This document shows positions 1-6,310 of a stretch of 6,310 nucleotides of DNA, one piece after another. The notes under the pieces were generated by a model that was given only the letters and a program-made list of their open reading frames with translations, was not told where the DNA came from and made no database searches. The stretch is from Bifidobacterium breve (GTDB taxonomy: Bacteria > Actinomycetota > Actinomycetes > Mycobacteriales > Mycobacteriaceae). A program made the translations under genes and the position numbers. The stretch covers positions 1 to 6,310 of the forward strand of contig CALQLM010000078.1 of NCBI GenBank assembly GCA_943331415.1, read 5' to 3'. Position 1 is the first letter of the stretch. Every line of letters begins with the position of its first letter.

Positions 1-1091
1 AACTGGACTCGGTGTCGGTGGCGGTGCGGGCCCACTATGCGCCGGTGTTCAGCCGGCTCGGCCCGTATGACCGTGACGTGCTCGACGCCGCGGCGTGGAG
101 TCACAGCGCACGATCGCCGCGGCTACTGGTCGAGTACTGGGCACACGAGGCGGCACTGATGGCCGTCGAGGACTGGCCGCTGCTGCGCTGGCGGATGCAC
201 GAATACACCGGTGGCCGTTGGGGTGTGGAGATTGTGGAGGAAAACCCCCGCCTCGTCGAGGATGTCGTGTCCGCGGTGGCCGAACTGGGTCCGAGTACCG
301 CCGGCCAGATCGAGGCGTATCTGCAGGGTGGAACCAAGCGCGGCAAGGGTGCCTGGTGGAATCGCAGCGAAACCAAGTGGGTGGCCGAGGCGCTGTTCGC
401 CTCCGGGGTGCTCACCACCGCGCACCGGACCGGATTCGCTCGCCACTACGACCTCGTCGAACGGGTGCTGCCTGCCGACGTCGTGGCGCGGGAGATCGAT
501 GACGCCGAGGCGGTCCGGGAGTTGACGCTGCGGGCGGCGACCGCTCTGGGCGTGGGTACCGAGGCCGATATCCGCGACTATTTCCGGCTGCGGCCCGACC
601 AGTCCAAGCCTGCCATCGCCGACCTGGTGGCCGCGGGCGAACTGGAACCCGTGCGGGTCGATGAGTGGACGGTCCCGGCCTACCTGCGTACTGGCCAGGC
701 CGTGCCGCGCAGCGACCGCGGGACCGCGCTGCTCTGCCCGTTCGACCCGCTGATCTTCTTCCGGCCCCGCGTGGAGCGACTGTTCGGTTTCCACTACCGC
801 ATCGAGATCTACACCCCGGCGGCTAAACGTCAGTACGGCTACTACGTGTGGCCGCTGCTGCTCGACGGGGAATTGGTCGCCCGGGTGGACCTCAAGGCTG
901 ATCGGAATTCCGGCGCGCTGCACGTGCCCGGCGCGTTCATCGAGCCCGGCCGGGATCCGGCCCGGGTTGCCGGCGAGCTGGCCGATCAGTTGGCGACGAT
1001 GGCCGGGTGGCTGGGACTGGACCGCGTGACGGTTGGGGAGCGGGGCGATCTGGCCGCCGCACTGACAGCTATTTTTCGAGCGCGCGGATGA
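1..1091 (+). CDS. YcaQ/AlkX-type winged-helix DNA glycosylase, 5' end missing
   Basis: The reading frame is open to the left window edge, so the gene starts upstream. The GTG at 12 is probably an internal valine, because the first residues (LDSVSVAVRAHYAPVFSRLG) align with an internal stretch of E. coli YcaQ as I remember it, about 40-50 residues from its start. Counting from the codon at base 3, visible landmarks are EYWAHEA (44-50), a Gly/Lys/Trp-rich segment (about 108-120) like the basic hairpin of the family, two winged-helix-like stretches (about 90-140 and 170-225), LLCPFDPL (243-250) and YTPAAKRQYGYY (270-281). These are hallmarks of the HTH_42/DUF1006 family, whose studied members (E. 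coli YcaQ, Streptomyces AlkZ) remove alkylated bases and unhook interstrand crosslinks. Here the substrate is inferred. The TGA stop at 1089-1091 lies inside the 3' end of the convergent coiled-coil gene. Family assignment is firm; function in this organism is by homology. Confidence 0.88.
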   Translation, partial: LDSVSVAVRAHYAPVFSRLGPYDRDVLDAAAWSHSARSPRLLVEYWAHEAALMAVEDWPLLRWRMHEYTGGRWGVEIVEENPRLVEDVVSAVAELGPSTAGQIEAYLQGGTKRGKGAWWNRSETKWVAEALFASGVLTTAHRTGFARHYDLVERVLPADVVAREIDDAEAVRELTLRAATALGVGTEADIRDYFRLRPDQSKPAIADLVAAGELEPVRVDEWTVPAYLRTGQAVPRSDRGTALLCPFDPLIFFRPRVERLFGFHYRIEIYTPAAKRQYGYYVWPLLLDGELVARVDLKADRNSGALHVPGAFIEPGRDPARVAGELADQLATMAGWLGLDRVTVGERGDLAAALTAIFRARG

Positions 1092-1341
1092 GCAGGTCTT
1101 TGATCTCGACGGTGGTGTCCTCCAGCGAGCGAACCCGGGCATTGGTGTCATCGAGCTTTGCATCGACAGTGTCCAACCGTGTCTCAACGCGCCCTAGGCG
1201 TTGGGCCGTATCGCGTTGGTTTGTGGCCAACTCCCGCTGGTTGGCGCCCAACGCATTGACCGCCGCGAGCACAGCCCGGCAATCCGCCTGAGAGGCCTCC
1301 AAAGCTGCGACTCGGGCTTCCAGGTCATCCGACGTGGACAC
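1069..1341 (-). CDS. Small orphan coiled-coil protein (90 aa)
   Basis: I do not recognise a named family. The protein starts with GTG at 1341 and has 90 residues. From Leu7 onward it fits one uninterrupted heptad register of about twelve repeats: position a holds residues 7, 14, 21, 28, 35, 42, 49, 56, 63, 70, 77, 84 (L L C V Q Q L L L V T L) and position d holds 24, 31, 38, 45, 52, 59, 66, 73, 80 (V L L T V V T L I). Gln35 and Gln42 would sit in the core, within a repeated NQR motif (34-36 and 41-43). There is one cysteine (Cys21), no signal peptide and no membrane segment, so a cytoplasmic parallel coiled-coil oligomer or scaffold is likely. A promoter-like CTGACA/TAGACT pair lies just upstream, with the -10 only 7 bases from the GTG, suggesting a leaderless transcript. 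It overlaps the glycosylase gene by 23 bases, tail to tail, and is divergent from dapA. Coding status rests on the heptads and the promoter. Confidence 0.72.
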   Translation of the reverse strand: MSTSDDLEARVAALEASQADCRAVLAAVNALGANQRELATNQRDTAQRLGRVETRLDTVDAKLDDTNARVRSLEDTTVEIKDLLIRALEK

Positions 1342-1348
1342 CCTGAGC

Positions 1349-1378
1349 AGTCTAGGAGCCCGCGCGCGGTCTTGTCAG
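1349..1378 (-). promoter_or_regulatory. Candidate promoter of the coiled-coil gene
   Basis: Read on the minus strand, CTGACA (1378-1373; five of six matches to TTGACA) is followed after 18 bases by TAGACT (1354-1349; fits TANNNT). Seven bases then separate the -10 from the GTG start at 1341. This would place transcription start at or next to the start codon, the leaderless arrangement common in mycobacteria. Immediately upstream of the GTG the sequence is CTCAGG, so no good Shine-Dalgarno site competes with that reading. Confidence 0.5.
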
Positions 1379-1413
1379 TTCACCGGGGATGCCAACCCGG
1401 GCGATCCAGCGGG

Positions 1414-1419
1414 TAACCT
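1414..1419 (+). promoter_or_regulatory. Candidate -10 element of dapA-rnj (leaderless type)
   Basis: TAACCT fits the mycobacterial TANNNT -10 pattern and lies 8 bases before the GTG at 1428. No Shine-Dalgarno-like purine run precedes that GTG, and I see no -35 match at the usual distance. The spacing suggests a transcript starting at or very near the GTG at 1428, which also favours this start over the GTG at 1422. An identical hexamer precedes ftsK. Confidence 0.45.
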
Positions 1420-1421
1420 AA

Positions 1422-4002
<2,581 letters not shown>

Positions 4003-4006
<4 letters not shown>

Positions 4007-4830
4007 CGCTTGTTCACGAACCCGGCGTCCACCGGCAGCGCAACTCCGGTGACGTAGCGGGCGGCATCCGACACCAGCCAGAAGACGGCGTTGGCGATGT
4101 CCTCCGGTTCCAGCGTCTGGACCGGAAGCGCGTTAGTCATATCCGGTCCGACATGGTCCATCTGAGCCATGCCGTCCAGCCACGCGCGGGTGAACTCATT
4201 GTCGATCATCGGGGTGTTGACGCCGGCCGGATGAACGGAATTGACCCGGATGTTGTAGGTGGCAAGGAAATTCGCATAGGCGCGCATCAGGCCGACGACG
4301 CCGTGTTTAGCCACCGTGTATCCCAGGGAACCACCCATCGGAGCGCCGATGCCCACCAGTCCGACCACTGAACTCGTCAGTACCACGGATCCGCCGTCGC
4401 CCTGTTTGATCAGCGGGCGCATCGCCACGTCAACGGTGTTGTAGACACCGGTGAGGTTGACGTCGAGGACGTCATGCCAGGCATTCGCATCGGTCATCGG
4501 CGCGATCCCGGCGTTGGCGATCACGATGTCGAGCCGCCCGAGTTCGGCGATGCCCTCAGCGAGGGCGGTCTTCAGACCCGCCCGGTCACGAACGTCCGCC
4601 TGCCGGGCCACGATGCGCGCTCCGGTGTCCTCGACGAGTTTGACTGTGGCCGCGAGATCGTCCGGGGTGGCCAGCGGGTAGGGAACGGAGGCGATCTGAT
4701 CGCACAGATCGACCGCGATGATGTCGGCACCCTCGCTGGCCAGTTTGACCGCATGGGCGCGACCCTGACCGCGGGCCGCACCGGTGATGAAGGCGACGTG
4801 ACCTTTCAGAGTGCCCTCTCGTGCGCCCAT
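4003..4830 (-). CDS. Mycofactocin-type SDR family oxidoreductase (NAD-dependent)
   Basis: This is a classical short-chain dehydrogenase of 275 residues, resembling M. tuberculosis Rv2750. Visible are the nucleotide-binding TGAARGQG (16-23), Asp41 at the end of the second strand (favours NAD over NADP), Asp78, NAG at 106-108, Asn125, Ser153/Ser154, and the catalytic YTVAK (Tyr171, Lys175). The segment after Asp41, with [12 protein letters not shown] (49-60), is the insertion I associate with mycofactocin-coupled SDRs, which hold NAD tightly and depend on the redox peptide mycofactocin for recycling. The alcohol/ketone substrate is unknown. I chose ATG at 4830, 4 bases after the ABM gene stop; a longer in-frame start at 4884 adds 18 residues that lack SDR character and overlaps the ABM gene. 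It is the second gene of a two-gene unit. The stop shares the CTAG at 4003-4006 with the RNase J gene stop on the other strand. Confidence 0.9.
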
Positions 4831-4834
4831 CAAC

Positions 4835-5149
4835 TCACGCGCGCAACTGGCCCTTGGCCGGGTCACCGGCCGGAATGGGCTCAAGCATCTTCACATCCGG
4901 CGCGCCCGCCAGGTGATCGCCGATGGCACCGAACAGCACGCCGATGGCGGGAGCGCTACCGTGGGCCTTGAGTGCCTCGGCGTCGGCCCACTGCTCGATG
5001 AACACGAATGTGTCGCCGGTCTGATGCAGCGAGTACAGCTCGCAACCTGGTTCATCGTGCACCGCTTCGATGGCCGTCGTGCATGCTGATCGCACGGCAT
5101 CGGTGGATTCGGGCTTAGCGGTGAACGACGCGACGACGACGACGGGCAT
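4835..5149 (-). CDS. ABM-domain monooxygenase-like small protein
   Basis: This is a 104-residue single-domain protein of the antibiotic biosynthesis monooxygenase (ABM) ferredoxin-like fold, the same size as I recall for M. tuberculosis Rv2749. Typical features are the first strand VVVVASF (3-9), the helix about 14-31 ([20 protein letters not shown]), [12 protein letters not shown] (32-43), [10 protein letters not shown] (47-56) and [11 protein letters not shown] (59-69). Some ABM proteins are cofactor-free oxygenases acting on quinols or aromatic substrates; others only bind small molecules or serve as dimeric accessory proteins, so catalysis here is not proven. The start is ATG 5149, supported by an AGGAG seven bases upstream; the open frame extends to 5251, but that extension runs through the promoter region and is not protein-like. 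It precedes the SDR gene by 4 bases, so both are likely expressed together. Confidence 0.85.
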   Translation of the reverse strand: MPVVVVASFTAKPESTDAVRSACTTAIEAVHDEPGCELYSLHQTGDTFVFIEQWADAEALKAHGSAPAIGVLFGAIGDHLAGAPDVKMLEPIPAGDPAKGQLRA

Positions 5150-5156
5150 GTGCTGA

Positions 5157-5161
5157 CTCCT
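5157..5161 (-). promoter_or_regulatory. Ribosome binding site deciding the ABM gene start
   Basis: AGGAG on the minus strand lies 7 bases before ATG 5149. It is the best Shine-Dalgarno match in the window and fixes the start at 5149 rather than at the upstream in-frame ATG at 5251. Confidence 0.75.
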
Positions 5162-5180
5162 GGATTGATCGGTTTTCTCC

Positions 5181-5190
5181 ACCGTAGATT
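5181..5190. promoter_or_regulatory. Overlapping divergent -10 candidates (thioesterase / ABM-SDR unit)
   Basis: The 67 bases between the two divergent starts must hold both promoters. On the plus strand TAGATT (5185-5190) fits a -10 for the thioesterase gene. On the minus strand TACGGT (5186-5181) fits a -10 for the ABM-SDR unit and would leave a short leader that includes the AGGAG. The two hexamers overlap by two bases. Neither has a convincing -35, so both calls are weak. Confidence 0.3.
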
Positions 5191-5203
5191 GTGACTGATC
5201 GAC

Positions 5204-5209
5204 GAAAGG
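5204..5209 (+). promoter_or_regulatory. Ribosome binding site of the thioesterase gene
   Basis: GAAAGG lies 7 bases before the ATG at 5217 and supports that start. Confidence 0.6.
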
Positions 5210-5216
5210 CCGCGGC

Positions 5217-5681
5217 ATGGGACAGCCCGAAGACCGCAAGTCGTTGTCCATGACGGTGTTGATGACACCGGATATGGCGAATTTCGCCGGAAAGGTTCAC
5301 GGCGGCACACTGCTGAAGTTTCTCGATCAGGTGGCGTACTCGTGTGCCAGTCGCTACGCCGGCACCTACGTGGTGACCCTGTCGGTGGACCGTGTGCTGT
5401 TCCGGGACGCCATCCTGGTGGGGGAGTTGGTGTCGTTCTCGGCGACGGTGAACTACACCGGGCGCACCTCACTTGAGGTGGGCATTCGGGTCGACACCGA
5501 GAACATCCGGGACGGTACTCGACGGCACACCAACAGTTCCTACTTCACCATGGTGGCGGTCGATGACGCCGGAAACCCGGTTGCGGTGCCGCCACTGGTC
5601 CCGGTCACGGAATTGGAATGCATCCGCCACGATGCGGCCAAAGCCCGGCGGAACGCTCTGAGGTCGGCATTCGACGATTGA
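5217..5681 (+). CDS. Hotdog-fold acyl-CoA thioesterase
   Basis: This 154-residue protein is a single hotdog domain of the YciA/ACOT7-type acyl-CoA hydrolase family, which splits acyl-CoA into free acid and CoA in the cytoplasm. The family signature is clear: NFAGKVHGGTLLKFLDQVAY with Asn22, the HGG turn (28-30) and presumed catalytic Asp37 on the long helix. It is followed by SVDRVLFRDAILVGELVSF (56-74, a central strand pair), the strand TSLEVGIRV (84-92) and the final strand SSYFTMVAV (107-115). The C-terminal helix is short and charged (about 138-152). The length is near the usual 130-160 for a single-domain member, which normally forms hexamers. Chain-length preference cannot be read from sequence. 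The start is supported by a GAAAGG site. It is transcribed away from the ABM gene and towards ftsK, with 79 bases between. I do not recall this gene at the same place in M. tuberculosis, so it may be a lineage-specific part of the locus. Confidence 0.9.
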   Translation: MGQPEDRKSLSMTVLMTPDMANFAGKVHGGTLLKFLDQVAYSCASRYAGTYVVTLSVDRVLFRDAILVGELVSFSATVNYTGRTSLEVGIRVDTENIRDGTRRHTNSSYFTMVAVDDAGNPVAVPPLVPVTELECIRHDAAKARRNALRSAFDD

Positions 5682-5733
5682 TTGCGGTCTGGCAACGGCG
5701 CGCCGAGTGACCCGTGTTGCGGGTGGTGTAGAT

Positions 5734-5753
5734 GGGACTAGAGGGACTAACCT
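5734..5753 (+). promoter_or_regulatory. Candidate ftsK -10 element with overlapping 9-bp-spaced direct repeat
   Basis: TAACCT (5748-5753) fits TANNNT and lies 7 bases before the ATG of ftsK, again a leaderless-type spacing; the bases between (TCCCGGC) contain no Shine-Dalgarno site. GGGACTA occurs twice, at 5734-5740 and 5743-5749, with a period of 9 bases, and the second copy runs into the -10. No clear -35 is present. Confidence 0.4.
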
Positions 5754-5760
5754 TCCCGGC

Positions 5761-6310
5761 ATGGCAAATAAGACGGCCGCTCGCTCTGGCGCGCGAACGA
5801 CCAGTTCAAAGGGCAAATCACAGTCGGCGAAGCCGGCTCCGGCGCGCCGTAAAACGCCGGCCAAGAAGAGCCCCGCGCCGGCCAAGACAGGGCCATCGAC
5901 CTTTGCCGTCACCGCCGCGGCCGGTGGCCGGGCTGCCCGAGCGGCCTGGTTCGTGGTGGCCAAGGGCGCCGGATCCACGGCCCGTTCGGTCGGCCGCGCT
6001 CGCGAAATCGAGCCCGGACATCGCCGCGACGGTATCGCCCTGGGGCTGCTCGCGCTGGCCGTGATCATCGCCGCGGCGTCCTGGTTCGATGCCGCCCGAC
6101 CCGTCGGCGCCTGGATCGACTCGGGACTGAGGACCTTCGTCGGCGGCGCGGTAATCCTGCTGCCGCTGCTGATCGCCGCCATCGCGGTCATCGTGATGCG
6201 CACCGAGCCCTACCCGGAAGCCCGGCCGCGACTGGTTCTGGGTTCGGCGATGATCGCCCTGCCGATCCTGGGTCTGTGGCACCTGTGGTCGGGCTCACCC
6301 GCTGATCCAA
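5761..6310 (+). CDS. ftsK: DNA translocase FtsK, N-terminal part (3' end beyond window)
   Basis: The ATG at 5761 opens a frame that is uninterrupted to the window end (183 codons). FtsK anchors at the division septum through its N-terminal membrane domain and pumps chromosome DNA through its C-terminal motor to resolve dimers; only the N-terminal domain is seen here. Residues 1-43 form a basic, Ala/Pro/Ser-rich tail with repeated PAK/KK motifs. Three hydrophobic segments follow: about 91-109, 124-146 (ending before MRTEP) and 157-175, ending with GLWHLWSGSPADP, which I recall from mycobacterial FtsK. The motor domain with Walker motifs would lie downstream, so the assignment rests on the N-terminal resemblance and on conserved position next to the Rv2749/Rv2750-like genes. 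The likely promoter lies directly upstream with no Shine-Dalgarno site, suggesting leaderless translation. No other ATG/GTG upstream in frame looks better. Confidence 0.88.
   Translation, partial: MANKTAARSGARTTSSKGKSQSAKPAPARRKTPAKKSPAPAKTGPSTFAVTAAAGGRAARAAWFVVAKGAGSTARSVGRAREIEPGHRRDGIALGLLALAVIIAAASWFDAARPVGAWIDSGLRTFVGGAVILLPLLIAAIAVIVMRTEPYPEARPRLVLGSAMIALPILGLWHLWSGSPADP

Noticed and set aside
12..14. GTG at 12 as the real start of the glycosylase
   Set aside because: The frame is open upstream, no ribosome site is visible, and the first residues match an internal part of YcaQ.
123..1187. Long minus-strand open frame (about 354 codons) opposite the glycosylase gene
   Set aside because: It is rich in Arg, Gln, His and Gly with no domain pattern, as expected for the antisense of a high-GC gene, and the plus-strand frame has clear family motifs.
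1383..1400. Inverted repeat CCGGG/CCCGG upstream of dapA
   Set aside because: A 5-bp GC-only stem with an 8-base loop is expected by chance in this base composition.
4831..4884. Longer SDR start at 4884
   Set aside because: It would add 18 residues without family character and overlap the ABM gene; ATG 4830 places TGAARGQG at the normal distance from the N-terminus.
5127..5144. CGA trinucleotide run near the ABM gene start
   Set aside because: It simply encodes the Val-Val-Val-Val first beta strand with one preferred codon (GTC); it is too short to suggest slippage.
5710..5724. Inverted repeat ACCCG-TGTTG-CGGGT as a terminator after the thioesterase gene
   Set aside because: The perfect stem is only 5 bp and no U-run follows, so it is too weak to call; it could still be a minor protein site.
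5469..6203. Minus-strand open frame of about 244 codons opposite the thioesterase and ftsK
   Set aside because: It crosses the intergenic region and promoter and has Ala/Pro/Arg-rich antisense composition; the plus-strand proteins are recognisable.

Overview
The window is a high-GC actinobacterial chromosome segment, most likely from a Mycobacterium or Mycolicibacterium species. Its core order (dapA, RNase J gene, then on the opposite strand a short-chain dehydrogenase and a small monooxygenase-like gene, then ftsK) matches, from memory, the M. tuberculosis Rv2753c-Rv2748c neighbourhood. The predicted proteins resemble those mycobacterial proteins closely, including the 300-residue DapA numbering and the FtsK N-terminus. 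No database was searched.

Layout, left to right. (1) Bases 1-1091, + strand: the 3' part of a YcaQ/AlkX-type winged-helix DNA glycosylase, cut by the window edge just at its presumed catalytic motif. (2) 1069-1341, - strand: a 90-residue protein that is almost entirely a predicted coiled coil, overlapping the glycosylase gene tail to tail. (3) 1428-4006, + strand: dapA and the RNase J gene, joined by an ATGA stop/start overlap. (4) 5149-4003, - strand: a two-gene unit of an ABM-domain protein followed by a mycofactocin-type SDR oxidoreductase, whose stop codon interlocks with that of the RNase J gene. (5) 5217-5681, + strand: a hotdog-fold acyl-CoA thioesterase, divergent from the ABM gene. 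(6) 5761-6310, + strand: the 5' end of ftsK, running off the window.

The genes are mainly housekeeping: lysine/diaminopimelate synthesis for the cell wall, RNA turnover, DNA repair and chromosome segregation at division. The SDR, ABM protein and thioesterase look like a small accessory redox/acyl-CoA set placed between rnj and ftsK. The genes are packed tightly, with no intergenic stretch above about 90 bases. I see no mobile element, CRISPR array, RNA gene or convincing intrinsic terminator.

I do not see a clearly new multi-gene system. The points most worth a second look are the orphan coiled-coil protein with its good promoter, the leaderless-type promoter layout in front of three genes, a tandem repeat covering the ftsK -10 element, and the SDR/ABM pair interlocked with the RNase J gene.
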